From Sinotaia quadrata (lineage: Eukaryota > Mollusca > Gastropoda > Architaenioglossa > Viviparidae): DNA of 64,000 nt. Below, in pieces: positions 50,501-63,937 of the stretch. The notes beneath the pieces were generated by a model, which saw only the letters and a program-made list of their open reading frames with translations, made no database searches and was not told the origin of the DNA. Position 1 is the stretch's first letter, and each line of letters begins with the position of its first letter. A program made the position numbers and the translations under genes. The stretch is taken from the NCBI GenBank assembly GCA_028829895.1, contig CM054177.1, positions 44,597,164 through 44,661,163 on the forward strand. Reading direction: 5' to 3'.

Positions 50501-53500
50501 CATTAAATACAAATGTACTATCCTATAACGCCAGAACCACTCAGAGAAAACAGACTTCTTTCAACATCTGTTTAGTAAAACCAGAAAGTGATATGAACAA
50601 AGGTAAAGGAAACTCTGCTGTAATTAAGAAGTAAAATTCTGAAAGTCTTGTGCACTGATGGATGTTATAAAGCAGACAGGTGTAACCACATCTGTAAATG
50701 AATCTGAGGTTCAAAGTAGAGGAGAAACAGCATTTTTTAGTAATTATTTGTGAGGGGTGGTAAAACCATTTGATGTGTACTAAAACAAGCTTAGAAAGAA
50801 AATTTTAGGACCTCAGAGGAGGCTGTGACTACTATGAACAGCTAATGTGGAGAGTGTAGATTTCAAGCTAAAGCCAGAGATCTCAGAATGTTGGGTATAG
50901 CAAAGATTGAATTGACAGACAGGGAGAGAGACAAACGTCATTTCACAAGCAGGCATTGTCGCATTTCAAAGGGACCACGGGACCATACATTCTGGTTCAT
51001 CTCAAGGATGAATTGTCTTTGAAAATCTGAAGAAAGTAAATAAAATATTGAGAGAGTGAATATCAATTAACAAAAGACAGACTACATTCTGTTATTACTG
51101 CTATAAACGACTGACAGACAGTGAAATACAAGCCACTACAGAATCGAGAGTCTGTAAAGTACATGCCACTGTTTATAGAGTAGGGAAACATTTTCACCCT
51201 CTACTTATTAAATTGCAAAATTTCATTTTTTGAATCAGTATTGCTGATATAAGTAAATCACTAATCAGTCTGCTAGTAGTATTGGAATTTGTTTTCAATT
51301 TTTACTCTTATCTCTTAACCATTGTCAAGTTCATTTGTTAAATATAAATGTATTGCTGTGGTTCACAAAATACTAGGAATAAAAAAAATACATATGCTTA
51401 TATGTATGAGTACTTAGTTTAGGATCAAGTATAATACATACTATCATTACTTAACCTATAAAATAAGTAGTTTATAAATGTGCTCATGTAGTTCAAGTTA
51501 TACAACAACAGTGACTCAAGCAATTATGCTGTTGTTTACTGATAACTGACCTAAGGCTAAAATGCTTTCATACAGATGACCTAAGTTAGCAGCTAGGAGA
51601 AGAAATATCTGGTACAAACACACCTTTTACCAGTCTGACTTAATGAAGTGAAATGTGTATTTAACCAAGTACATTATTCACAAAATGATTATGCTATTTG
51701 AAAAATAGCTCTATTTCAAGAATCATATTAAACCAAATTGTTATTATCCTAATTCAACTGAGAGCAATGTGCATGTGCATAAAAACTAACAGTGATATAA
51801 ATATAGCTAGCAAATGACTCACTTGTGGGTTGCAGCCTGTCTACGAACCTCTTTCAGAATGACACCAACACAGTCAGAGGCAAACTTGATTCTGTTTATA
51901 CCCTAGTAAAGTAAAGAAACACTAAACAATTATAGGAGCAGCAATGGTACTTAACAATTACTAAGTTTATAAAAGTATATACAATATAAAATTTCCAAAC
52001 CGTTTCAATATCAATTTTTAAGTGTATCCAGACCACGCTATTAGACTAAATATTTGTTGCACTAATGCTACTGGTTTTTTTTGTGTACAGTAATTATAAT
52101 GGAATAGTCCCCAATCTTTATTTTTCCCAAATCAGGAAAAATTATACATATTTTCAAATTTCATAACCCAGTGTATGAACCACAGTGATATGAAACAAAT
52201 TCTGTATTCATCGAATAAAGTATTAAAATATTTTATTAGTCTGCTTATTTACCAGTATTTTCTGTTTGAATCTAATGGTGACAGGTTTTACAAGAACAAT
52301 TATGTTAGGACAAACTACAATCGTTATATGCATTAATTTTTCTAACTACATATTCCGAGCAGTCTTAATTTACTGTAAGCAACATTGGCCTTCTAGGTGG
52401 TACACATAATCTGCACAATTCTGTCCAGGTAGAGGCTAAAATCTTGCTTCTGAGATTTCCATCTGGCAGGAGATATCTAAAAGGTCTGAACCTTAAAAAC
52501 ATTAAATCTGGTGGGTTAATCTCATCAAATCTGGTGGACCATTTTCATCAAATCTGGTGGATTAGATAAACTCAGTAACAAAGAGCTAGGAAGCAGTTAA
52601 TTGATCTTGTTCATTCCTGTTTTATAGGGGTGTAATCTAGGGATTTTAAATGAAAGAATACTACAACAGGTCTCCTCTTTGCAATGCACTAAAGTTTTAA
52701 ATATTATAAAAAACTTTTACTTCCTAAGTTTGGTTTTTAATATCAGAAACACTATTTATGATAGGTTAGGAGAAAAAAAAACCTACAGCAAATTTCTAAT
52801 TAAAAATTAATCTAATAAGCAAAAGCAAACACTTAAAAAAAAACATACAAATTCTATGATTTCCTGCAGAGGGCTTCCCTCTTCTGCAACTTCTCGCTTT
52901 GTCCAAGTATATGTTTGAGTTATCTGAGAAGGGAAAAAAGTGCCCAATTGTGTTAGTTTATATGTGAATGAAAAGTGAAGTGAAAAACACTGCATAATAT
53001 TAACAAGACGGCTTACTAGAATGCAAGCATACAACTACTAGATCTTAAGTTCAAACTTAAAGCACAACCTTTTAAAAGAGACAAATGTAGGAAAAAATCA
53101 ATTTAAACTAGATTATTACAATTTTAAAATTTTATAAAATATAGGTACTGCTAAACAGGAGAAAATTTTATGCAAAGTTTTTACTTAAATGTTAGATCTT
53201 AAAATGCCTTTGTTCTCAAAATGAAATTCTACAATGAAAATGATCATGCAGTGTGCAAATGAAATAATTTGAAAAGTCAAAAGTAATAAAAGTATGTTTT
53301 GCTCTACATCTTTATAAGACAAAATGATTAACAGGCTCAAAACAAGCTTCTTGTCAGGATAGACACTGAAGTAAGTGATGGAATAAAATAAACTACAACA
53401 GCAAAAACCTCTAGTACTTATAATCAACTATCAGTGAGTAAATTCAATGGTTCATTCGAGTTTAAAGATGAGATTAAGTAAAAACAGAAAAGCTATTAAA

Positions 53501-56500
53501 ATAACCTTGATGTCATTCAGAAAGCGAGCATTTTGGCTACGAAAATGTGCCAACCACTCTGCAGCCTCCATAGGTAAATCAATGCGCCCACTCTTCCATG
53601 GTGATGGTGCTGTCTCGCGGTAATGACGGTTCCAATCATGAGCTGCCAGATAGGAGCGAGGAGCAGTTTAGACAAAGGATGTTTAAGTCTTTGCTCTTTT
53701 TCTACCTAGCCACATGATGTGAACTTCTTACTCTAGCATGCACCAAAACAAGGGAGTTAAACACATGAATAATTACTAGTGCTTTAAATGCACCAGCCAT
53801 CAAAACATTTAGTGAAACATTTGAAAAACTGCTAGTGTATTATACATTATAATAACAGAAGTAAACCATGCTAATAATGTACATTAAAACACAGAGATAT
53901 AAAGATATGATTAATAGTACTCAGGTGTGCTATATATCGGCACTTCAATATTTGCCAAGAATAAGTTCAAAATATCCTTCTGGAAGTAGAAATTTATGAA
54001 TAAACATATTCATCTTTTTATATGACTCCCCATCAAAAGAATTCATGCTTAATACTATCCCTTTGTTCTCATTATTTCAGGCAGATACACAATACCAGTT
54101 ACCTCTAGTGCACTTTAAGTTCTACTATGCCAAGAATTTCTATTAACTTGGTAAAATATGCCACACTGAATTTAAATGTTTATAAATAACAATTCCTTTT
54201 CATCAACAACTCACTCGAAACAAATGTGAATGAAAACTACACACACATACACCAACGTATAAAATTAACAATATAAGTTTTAGCTTTAATGTATGATTAG
54301 CAATGCAGATTTAATAATAACAGTCTCAGTGTAATCTTTAATTCATAAGTCAATGAAAAGAGTATAGAAGGGTTTTGTTAGTTACTTTATCTCTCCAGCG
54401 TATTGCGGATACAAAGTATGTGATGACCAGAGTGGGTCGCAGCCCAACAAGAGAAATAAGGGCAACAAAAAGGTCATGTGTGGCTAAAAATGAAAAATTT
54501 CTCCTGGCAATCTCAGATGGGGCTGTGTTCACAGATTCACTGAGTCAATATAATATTTTTTTTAAAAGGCATAAAAAGGATACATTTACAAAATGCACTT
54601 GCAATTGCTTAACAGAAACTTACAAAAGTTGCATCCTTTGATATTTATCTAATCAATAATATTTAAACATAAAAATTAATGCACATAAAAAAGTACTTAT
54701 GATCTCCAATACATCTATATTTTAAAATCTGTCAAGGTAAACTTTAACTTCATGTACACCTTAAGCACAACTTTAAATAACAGACGTAGTCAAGTGAAAG
54801 CTGATTTTCCAAGACTCTCTTAAGAGAAACATATCATACAGAGCTCTACTGTAGAATGTAGATGGTGATTGTTCTATGCTGGTCAGTATAAAATACATGT
54901 TAAAAACACATAACATAGAGGAGTTTATTATTCTTGATAAACAGTGAATGCTGATTTTCAAATATCAACTACCGACACCAGATTTTTAATAAATGAAAAC
55001 CAGATCTGTTGGCTATAAACTATACTTTATTTCTTTCTTAAAATCACCGAGTCTGAGCATCTGTAATTTCTATCAGTTTAGAAACATATCCCTTTTAAAA
55101 TTTTGCACACAACTGCACAGCAAGTATGGATCAAAATAAAACGACTTACGCCAAGGCGCATGGACTAGCAGCCAGTTGTCTCTGAAACAAAAGTGCATGA
55201 TGTGTGCAAGACTCAGCGTTTTCCCACTCCCCATCCTGCCATCTATATGTAGCAGTTAAGAAATGTAAGTTTAAAGCAAAAAACAAATTAACCCCCTTCC
55301 TTCTATCTATATGCACTGTGAATAAAACAGATTACCACCCCTTTCTTCTACCTGTATGCAATAGTTAGTCAAATGTAAGTTATTATCACTGAGCAGAATT
55401 ATCACCCTTTTTCCATCTATATGCAGTAGTTACAGTCAAATGTATGTTATTATCACTGAGCAGATCATCACCCCTTTCTTCCACCTATGTGTAGTAGTTA
55501 CAATCATGTATATTATTATCATTGAGCAGATTATCATCCCTTTCTTCTACCTATATGTAGCAGTTAGGATCAAATGAAAGTTAATATCAATGTACAGATT
55601 TACCATCCCTTTCATTTGGTTATACACAGTCGTTACAAACATACTTGCTCATAATAAATTCATCCAATGAGGATAGTTATTTTGTTGAAGAAAGTCCTAT
55701 ATCCTAATTACTTTGAATTTGAAGAAATTTGAGTCCAGTTAAAAAGGCAATAGTTAGCTTATGAGAGAAGCCTTTTTTGTTTGATGCTTTGATCTGCTTC
55801 AAATTGCAGTGACTGCTGTACTCTACTGGATCACGTTGGTGTGTGTATTCAACATTATCGTCAAACTTATCAGTAACATGTTGCTGTAAGTTGATTCCTG
55901 TGAATTTTGTTCAAGTGCCAATATGGCAAAAATGGTGGCTTGAGTTTGGTCTCAAGAATTCATGAAGATTATTTTGAACATTCCTGGTGGTGTGCTGATT
56001 AGCATACAGGAAAATTTGGGAACATTCCTCCTGATGTGCTTGATAGTGCAAGAGAAATTTGAGACGATTCTCCACGGTTTGCATGGAGAAAGCATCGAAG
56101 ATTCTGGAACAGTTGCATAATGTGCCTAGAAGGGGTACATGGGACAGTAATCTAAATAAAAAAAGACATTGACTTGTTGCAAACCATGTGATTGTGAACA
56201 CATGGGGTGGTGATAGTACTGAGTAGCCATCATTGATGATAAAAGGTGGCCAATGACCTAAGAGTATTTAAAGATATGTGCTGTGCTGATCAATGTTGAC
56301 CATTTACCCATCTCCGTTTATGAGTTATGGGCAAGAATACATATGCAGAGATAGATGCATGTTTTATTGTACACTGTTAGTTATGTTATTGATGCTAGTT
56401 TGTAAAAATTAATATATATATTTTAGATATAAACAATAAGATGCATTATGATTAGCACATATGTACCATAAAAGTAGTATTACTTGTCTGACTGAAATGA

Positions 56501-59500
56501 CTGATTTGGCAAAATCATTGCATTTATTATGTAAATTGTTTTTATCAACTCATATTAAAAGAATGTTAGTTATTTAAAAAAGAAGTTTCACACATCCGGT
56601 AAATCATTTGTCAAACATCTATATGAATTAATTTCTTAATTAATTATAATTACTTATGATATTTTTAATAATTATTTAAAAACTGATATAAATTAAATTT
56701 AAGATTGATTTGTTAGTATTCAGTAATTTAAGAAATGAGTACTGAGCAAGAATTTATATATTTCTTAGAGTAGTCTGTAATAATAGGACAGAGGTGTTGT
56801 TTATCAGCAAAGACATCAATAAAATTAATTGCCAGAACTATGGAGGCTGGGCCGAGCCAAGCATTGTGTGGGATGCTTGCTGCCAATCTTCATGCTGCTT
56901 TCGCAAGTATTACAATTATGGGCAATGGTTATTTGTAAGGGGTGCTTTGACTGGCTGGATCAAAGAGGGCTTGCTTGCTTTATTTCAAACAGGACTGTAC
57001 ATTAGAATGTAGTTTTGCTGATTTGAATATTCAGCACTGTACAATGGAATGTATTCTTGCTGATTCGAATATACTGTGATGTACATTGGAATGTATTCTT
57101 GCTGGCTTGAATATTCAGTGCTGTACACTGGAATGTATTCTTGATGGCTCAAATATACAATGATGTAAACACTGTTAAAGATAAATACTGTTTTGATACA
57201 ATAATTGTAGTAAAATTATACATAGTTTGAAAAGGATATATTTTGTCTTTTATGTCTTTTATATGATAATGTTGATATTGTACTAGCATATTTTATCATT
57301 TGTTGTGAGAATGCTATTTCTCTAGTGTGGTTATATAGTTTTCTATTTATTTTAAACCAAATTATAGATTAATGACAGGAGTTATTGTAAAGCTTAATTT
57401 ATGTAGGTTCAATAGATGATTAAACCAAAACATAAGTCTTAGGCATGTACTAATAATTTGTAATTTAAGGAAAGGAAGAAACATATCTAAGGCCAGAAAA
57501 GCCAGTTTTAGTAGTCAGGTATGAGTTGGGGAGAGACTTAACCAAGGTAATGATTTGAGAGAGAGAATAAGGGTGGAAAATTACAATGCACCTGAGGTCG
57601 ACTGTTCAGCCAATAAATAAAAGCCTTAAAATGTAACAACGGTGTGTTTTTGTCATCATCATGTTGTTTCCATTGTTACTGGCACTCTATCCACCCAATT
57701 ACAACAGAGTATGTAATTTTTCTATAACTAATTTTTAAAAAATTGTTTTAAAAGTTACAATTAAAAAAAAAAAAAAATCAAATTAATAAATAATTATACT
57801 TAGTGTTATAAGATAGGGAATTCTTCCACATATTTTAAAATCTAAATCTTCATTTTAATCTATATTTTAAGATGATGTGTTATTTGTAATTTGTATAGGT
57901 CGAATGTTATGATAAAGTTTATTTTGGAAGTGAAGGTCCAGGATGGACAGAGGTGGAGGGAAAGCTAAGCTGTTCTGATTGAGTGCATGTTGAATGTAGC
58001 GGCAAGTAGAATTATTGCTGATGTTTTGAGAATGCTAGAATTATTGCTATTGTTTTGAGAATGCTAACTCCGTGACATCTGTGCAATAAAGTGACAGTAG
58101 ATAACTGGCTTAAATCTACATACCATTTTGATCCAGAGCTTATCATAGGGTTATTCAACTTTTATGCTGATGCAACTGTGAACTTGTTTATGGGTAGGTG
58201 TATGTGTGTTGATAGAATGTGGATGTAGATTTGTTAATTAGTTCTAGGTGTTTTCGTAAATTCGATTGATTAAAAGAGTTAGTCAAGGTAGAGATGGGTT
58301 TGGTTTCTAGCCTGAGAAAACTATGGTGCAGAATTCTAAGACTTTATTCTTGCAAATAAACTCTTCGGCTGAGGCAATACAAGTCCCTCATGATTGTAAA
58401 ATGAATCAATCTTGGCTAGAAAAGGTAAAAACATGCTTATATTGTATGAATGATTAAGAATTTTATTAGAAATATTATAATAAACATTTCTAACTCCTAT
58501 TTTTGTGCAGAGGCATAGGCATAATTAAGTATTTATTAATATAATAATAGGCAGTGAACTTAAGACTCACAATTATGCATGTTTCAAGGTTTATATTTCC
58601 ATCTTCAAATTTGGATGCCTACGTCAAACTGTTGCAAGATAAATCTTTCGTAGAAAGTGACAGCAGTGTTCAGTTTTTATAAGAGACTAAATTCACAAAG
58701 AAATTATTTTTAGTGTAGAATACATGTGATGGAAAAATAGGATCAAGAATTTTTTTTTTTAATTTTAAAAATACTGTTAAATTTTATCTTCATAAATGTT
58801 TTTTCTTAACTGCTTCAGTCTCATGTGTCATAACTTCTTTTTGTCTACTGTCGTAAATTGTAAAATCTAATTTCAATGTCTTGTTCTCCATTTGTGCACA
58901 TATCTCTATTTTTATATCTATTTCTCAATCTATTAACAAGTAGGGGCTGTGAGTCAAATTGACCAATGGCACACCATCTTACTGGCATAACAATTGCTGA
59001 CATATGTCTATTTATAACCAATTGTCCATTCCCTGATCGGCACTTGCAGATATATTATTTTCGTAGCTAGTAAATATTTGGTATAGTACATTCTTACAAA
59101 GTCACCCCAGGGTATTTAGTGACACCCAGACCAGATTTCTTTCCTTTTTTTAAAATGTAATAATTTATATTAAATAACTGAAACAATCATAATAAATCTA
59201 GTTTGGTGATAGGGTGGGGATATATTAGTTATTTTTTGACTGATTGTACTCCTTACATTAATCTTTTGTTCAATTTTGTGATGAGTCTTACATTGTTAAT
59301 ATACATTTTACAGGTTGAGTTTCAGCTCCTGATAAATCTACTCACTAAATCAGCCTCCTAAAACAATAAATGCGCCCAACTGAAGAATAAAATAATAAAA
59401 GTAAAAGCTTCTTTAAGACAATAAATTTGTTCCTTAGCACAGGATACAGAGAAGGAACTTTGGAGAAGGATGCTCAAGATTTAGATTCTTCAGGTAATGG

Positions 59501-62500
59501 ATAATTTCCAGTGCAGGTCGTCGCACCATGAAGCAAGTCTCTTGAAATGTTTGTGCCTACAGAGATAATAAACATCTCAGTGCAGTAACAGCTTGAGTTT
59601 AAAAAAATGTATACTCATTAAAAAAAAAAAAAGGAAACATGTTCACAATCAAATAATGTAATATTTCAATGGAAGCTTTTAAAAATTATTTCAATAGTCA
59701 TGCCATGCAGTTATAAATTTTAGAATTGATGAATGGTTTAGACTAAAGTGATGTTAAATGGCAGTCATGTGTGGCCTTTTCCTCTCCTCATTTTGGGGGG
59801 CCTAATGGGACCTCTAAATTGTTAACTCTTTATATCATAATAGTATAAATGTATACTTAAAAAAATGTTATGAATTTCCTGAATAGTCCTAATAAATATA
59901 TTTTAGTTGTAATCTATAATACTGTTTATGTACTGCATTAAATTATTCAAGTTTTTAATATCCATGCTATCCTCCCTTCATGTGCCCAAGAAAACTGAGA
60001 TTGTGCACGATCTTTCTATGTGTGTGAAACATCTAAATCAGATTAACTGAATAGCATGATTAATGAAAATAATGATGAGATAGTATGTCAGTTGTCACTA
60101 ATCTAGTAAAATTCCCATAAAATTTCTGTCAAAATGTAAATGAAAAAGAACATTAAATAATTAATAAATACAGTTAAGTTAATAGTTGTGAAGATGCATT
60201 TAATGCATATATGAACAAGTGATACAATCTTTTTTTCTGCTTTGTTGTAATTTGCTATAGCTCTTGTTAAAATATTGTTATTGGAACATGTAAAAATAAA
60301 ATGTACAGTTGCAAATCATTTACTACAATTATATATGAGCATCTTTCTGAATCAACTGCAAAAACATTTTAAAGATTGGCTAATATGCAGAGTCTTTTCA
60401 AGCAACTAATATCTCATATGGCCGACAAGAACTTGTAACCAAGTAAGAGACTACTTATCTAATGACAGTGCTGAGTGCTTTATTATAATGTGCCACAGCA
60501 TTGCTTGTTTGTTTACCTGTCTGGCAAAATGAAGAGGTAATCCTTTCTGAAACAATTGCTTGACTTCATTTTCAGAAACTGTATAATATAATCCATCTTG
60601 AGCAAGCGAATGTCTTGTCTAGAGTATAGAAACAACATCTGAAGGATCAAAACTAAAACAGTAATAATATTAATAAATTAATAACTCTTCAAAAAAAAAA
60701 TAATAATAACAACTCTCTTATTTAGCAAGCAATTATTTTCTGCTGCTTATACTTAATCCATTCAATATGATCTCCAAATAAACTTGTCCTTCACAGATTT
60801 TCTCCATAAAGAGGCTCCCAAGTTAAATTGTCCTAAGTACAGGTCAACATGTTAGAGTTTTTAGACTAGAGGGAGGCTATGTTACTCTTTATAACAATTT
60901 TTTTGTTTTTTTGTCAAAGGGATGTTACCATTTTGTCAATAGTGCCAGTAATCATCCTATTGGATATTAATTTTAGTGAAGAGTATGCTGTTCTCTCTAG
61001 ACATTACTTTGTTTCATTTTTTCAACAGTAATTAAAAATAAAATATAAATTTTAAATATGTTAGTATAGTCTAAATAAATTCATAGTACTGTTTATTAAT
61101 TTTCTGTAGATTCTGTTAATAGATATGCAATTTCTACCTCATTATTTTGTACTGTCTTAATATTTACAAGCTAAAGAGTTTTTCAAAACTCAGTATCAAA
61201 ATTAACAACGCACTTTTGATTCCACAATCAAGGGATTAATAAGTTAACAACTATATAGCAGTACAAACTTAAGAAAGTGGGAAAACTCATATTTAGTTAT
61301 AACTTATCTTTATATTCTGTTAAGCTCACAATCAGGCTCTTTACATTTTCATGTTTTAAGAATACAGCAGAAAACAAACCAAAAAATTAAAATGTGAGGC
61401 TCTTTTAAAAAATTAAGTCTTAAAGGAGAAAAACTGTCACAGATGAAAAGGTCAATGTACTGCATTGTAGAAGTTCTCAGCTTGATCTGCATCCTAAATT
61501 TTACTCACACGCTTATAAAAATAACATACATTATCTAATTCTATTAATTTTTGTACTTTCCAAGCTTTCTTCTAATATCATCTTACACACATCTCTATCA
61601 CGCAAACAGTCACATCATTTATCATACATAAAGCAGCATTAAAATAAATGATGATCACTTAAACTGCAAATTTAGATTTCATGGGGTCACAAGTGTACCT
61701 CTTATACTTAACTCATCCATAAAATACACCAGCCCCCAAAATTACTGCTATTGATTGGTGATACAATTATTTTTAAAGTTACTGTTTAACAACTGTTCAA
61801 TAATTTTTAATACTGGTTATTGTGTTACTTTATATAGCTTTAATACAATTGCTTTTATTGTATAATTGTGGCCATTTATGTAAAGGAAAATTTCCTACAA
61901 AGTAATGAAAAAAACAACTTGCAGTTATTGAAAAAATGATAATAAACATTTGCATAAAATATGTTTAGGAATGTAAAAGATTACACCTTAAATCTTTATG
62001 CATAGGACCTTATGTAATAGCTACCAAAGAGAACTAACAACCTGGGCCACCAAACCTTCCACTGTACCAACCACAACATAATTTTGGATCACTGTTTTAA
62101 AATGCCTCATAAGAAATAAAGAGAACCATCTCTTGTAAATCATAATTTGTCATTCCTCCATTTCTAGAGGCTCATTATATGGCAACAACAACCCCTCAGT
62201 CATTGATTCCTTCAAATGAGATTCTCTGAAACTATCCTTAAATGGCAAGAATAAAGAAATTGTCTTACTCTTAGTAAAATACTTACAGGATCAGATTCCT
62301 GAGTGCGAAATACTGTTTGAACATTTACTGTTTTTCTCTTTGCAGCTGCAGCTGCCTGAAACTGCTCAGCCAAGCTTGAAATTGGCTTCCATGAAATGAA
62401 GCCTTTGTGTAAATGGCAACATTTGTGTTTTGGCTGCTGTTGTTTAGATGCAATGATATGTAAACATTGCCATCTAGAGTATCCTAAAGTATAGGGAAGA

Positions 62501-63937
62501 AAACTTTTTAATTTACTACATTTATAAAATAATTTGTAAATGAAAAAAAAATTATTGCAATAAAACTATAAAGGATAAGTATACTAAAAACAACTAAAAA
62601 GGTAGGTGCAGAGATGGTACTTTTTTCTTAAATTTAAAATGACAACATAAAAGAAATTCATAAGTATTTCATAAGAAAAATATTTTTGAAATACATTTTC
62701 TTAGCTAATAAATTATATCAATCATGTCAAAGTTTCAATCTGTGTTTGAATGTGAAAAACAGTAAAATAGGCAATTTTCCAAATTGCATTGCAAATAATT
62801 CTTCAACTGTTTTTTCAAAGAGAGAATGAGATAAAAAGTTGTAAATGAGGTAACAAATGTGTTGAATGAGTGATGTAGTTCTTTTCAATTAAAAAAAAAT
62901 TGTTAATGAAAAGTTACCAAGTACATATTATTGTCTTTTATAGTTTTAAATAAATGTTACAATAAAGCAATCATGCAAGAATTTTTCATTTACAAAGAGC
63001 TGCTTTCTAATTCCTGACAGGTCTTCTTTCTGTCACAGACTTGCACTGTACAGGGTGGCCCGCAAGTCCCTACCCGTATATATGTTATATTCAATTATGC
63101 ATTCATTATAATTTTTTTCAATAAATAACCCCTGCTATGTTGAAGGTTATATCTCACAGAACATGGCGTTGTATAATAATCTAATATTAATTATGCAGTT
63201 AGAATAAGGGACAGCACACAGATACACTGGATACATAAGATATACAGATGGATATGGACTTACGGGCCACCCTGTATATTACCAGTATTATACGTGTTAC
63301 TGTTAGTGTTACAAGAGTGTACTGTTAGTCTATATGAATTTACCTGATCCCATTCAGTTTTGCTTTATTTGTAACTTTTATTACCAATAGATTGTTGGGT
63401 TAATCCGTTCGGTCCTTGAATTAAATGACAATTTGATTTTAAAGATTATGGCAAAAATTAATTTCCTATCGAAACGATACAACTTTACAATACAAGCCAC
63501 TATTGATATTTGATAATGATTAGATAATACTTTAATAGGCCTATTCTTCGAGTGTAACTATTTTATTACTGGAGTAGCAATAATATTTTTGTGTAATGAA
63601 ATGAACACAGTCTGATGTAAAAATTTAAATTCTGATTAATTCATGTTCATTTTAGCGGTACGAATGTATTCATGGAACAAATCCATTGTGCATACATAAT
63701 CACAAGTAGTAATGCCAGAAAACTCAGGGCTTCTCAAGAGCAGACATTTGCATGACAATTTATATATAATATATATTAACTTAAGCTGCTTTCTCGCAAT
63801 TTAACTAGATGGATATTCTAATTTATAAAAACTGAATAAAAGTAAAAATTTCTACCAGAATTTTTGTGATGGTTTAATTTTGTTGCTAAAAGCCGAATAG
63901 TTCTGGCAACTGCTTTAGTTCTCATGGGCGCATCCAT
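44710..63937 (-). CDS. DAP3: DAP3 / mitochondrial small-subunit ribosomal protein mS29 (MRPS29), GTP-binding
   Basis: mS29 is a P-loop GTPase of the mitochondrial small ribosomal subunit, also known as death-associated protein 3. Thirteen coding exons on the minus strand: 63937-63856, 62483-62287, 60618-60517, 59556-59448, 55242-55150, 53642-53506, 52923-52849, 51902-51823, 49257-49179, 47675-47616, 47231-47139, 45893-45779, 44795-44710. All phases agree and sum to 435 aa (human 398). The N-terminus (MDAPMRTKAVARTIRLLATK) is basic and suits mitochondrial import. Walker A is GRMGSGKTLSL (165-175) in exon 5; Walker B is LLVVVDGVNAFW (295-306) in exon 9. Family phrases include TWTKREVAEEGSPL, VGVILKEVRRQ, ISLVHNFKKML, NYSEKEAYSCIEYY and a C-terminal TEEGKKELIFLSN. 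The exon-11 donor is GC. Introns carry several minisatellites, a CA tract and a MITE, but the coding exons appear intact. Confidence 0.95.
45290..45550. repeat. about 45-bp minisatellite in the last DAP3 intron, about 6 copies
   Basis: Degenerate copies of AAGTTAAAGTCAATATTGCA followed by ACCTTATGCTGCAACAAATG. It lies between exons 45779 and 44795. Confidence 0.8.
45930..46760. repeat. about 40-bp minisatellite in a DAP3 intron, roughly 18-20 copies
   Basis: Diverged copies of GACAACTAGTGCTGTGGTAC followed by ATCTAAAGAGACACAATA. It begins about 35 bp upstream (in transcript sense) of the exon starting at 45893 and fills most of the intron to 47139. The decay is graded; the right-hand copies (46500-46760) use GAAGATTACAAAAATAGTGC variants. 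Confidence 0.85.
47137..47138 (-). other. GC 5' splice site of the DAP3 intron after exon 11
   Basis: The minus strand reads GGAAAACAG then GCAAGTTG. The exon must end at CAG to keep frame with the next exon (TATAG acceptor at 45894-45896, GFEWLDPF), and no GT donor is available in phase. CAG/GCAAGT is the usual consensus of the minor GC-AG class. Confidence 0.85.
47511..47599. repeat. (CA)n microsatellite, about 44 units, beside a DAP3 splice donor
   Basis: Almost uninterrupted AC dinucleotides. In the transcript sense it is a (UG)n tract starting about 17 nt after the GTAAAC donor of exon 10 (exon end 47616). Confidence 0.98.
47803..48018. repeat. 108-bp direct tandem duplication
   Basis: The block containing GCCTAGAAAGTGGCTGTCAC and AGAATGGAAGCATAGATATT occurs twice with an offset of 108 and a handful of differences near the ends. 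It is in the DAP3 intron between exons 49179 and 47675. The rest of that intron shows no coding signal. Confidence 0.85.
49258..51822. other. large DAP3 intron; no recognised gene
   Basis: Mostly AT-rich intron. The stretch 50770-51180 is less AT-rich and purine-rich on the plus strand (GACAGACAGGGAGAGAGACA). It may be an old repeat, but I cannot assign it to a family. A short C-run is at 50463-50472. Confidence 0.4.
55225..55640. repeat. about 68-bp minisatellite adjoining the acceptor of the DAP3 P-loop exon
   Basis: About five copies of a unit with CATCTATATGCAGTAGTTAC, AGTCAAATGTATGTTATTAT, CACTGAGCAGATCATCACCC, CTTTCTTC. The unit includes the sequence of the exon-5 acceptor. The minus strand of the true site is CTGCTACATATAG then ATGGCAGG, and the repeats read CATATAG then ATGGAAAAAGGG and similar. 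The array therefore seems to have grown from the intron/exon border. Confidence 0.7.
57005..57175. repeat. about 43-bp minisatellite in DAP3 intron 4, 4 copies
   Basis: Copies of TGTACATTGGAATGTATTCT, TGCTGGCTTGAATATTCAGT, with small changes. It lies in the 4.2-kb intron 55243-59447, which otherwise has a less AT-rich stretch (55.7-58.4 kb) without a recognised gene. Confidence 0.8.
63051..63274. mobile_element. 224-bp MITE with terminal inverted repeats and TA target site, mariner-like
   Basis: Starts CAGGGTGGCCCGCAAGTCC and ends with the complement CAGGGTGGCCCGTAAGTCC (19 bp, one mismatch; looser matching continues for about 15 bp). It is flanked by TA on both sides (63049-63050 and 63275-63276). 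There is no open frame of note inside. TA duplication and CAGGG ends point to the Tc1/mariner superfamily. It lies in intron 1 of DAP3. Confidence 0.85.

Noticed and set aside
57500..58140. Resemblance to an LTR end or 3' UTR (AATAAA signals at about 57617 and 58085)
   Set aside because: No paired terminal repeats, primer-binding site or coding region found. AATAAA is frequent by chance in such AT-rich DNA.
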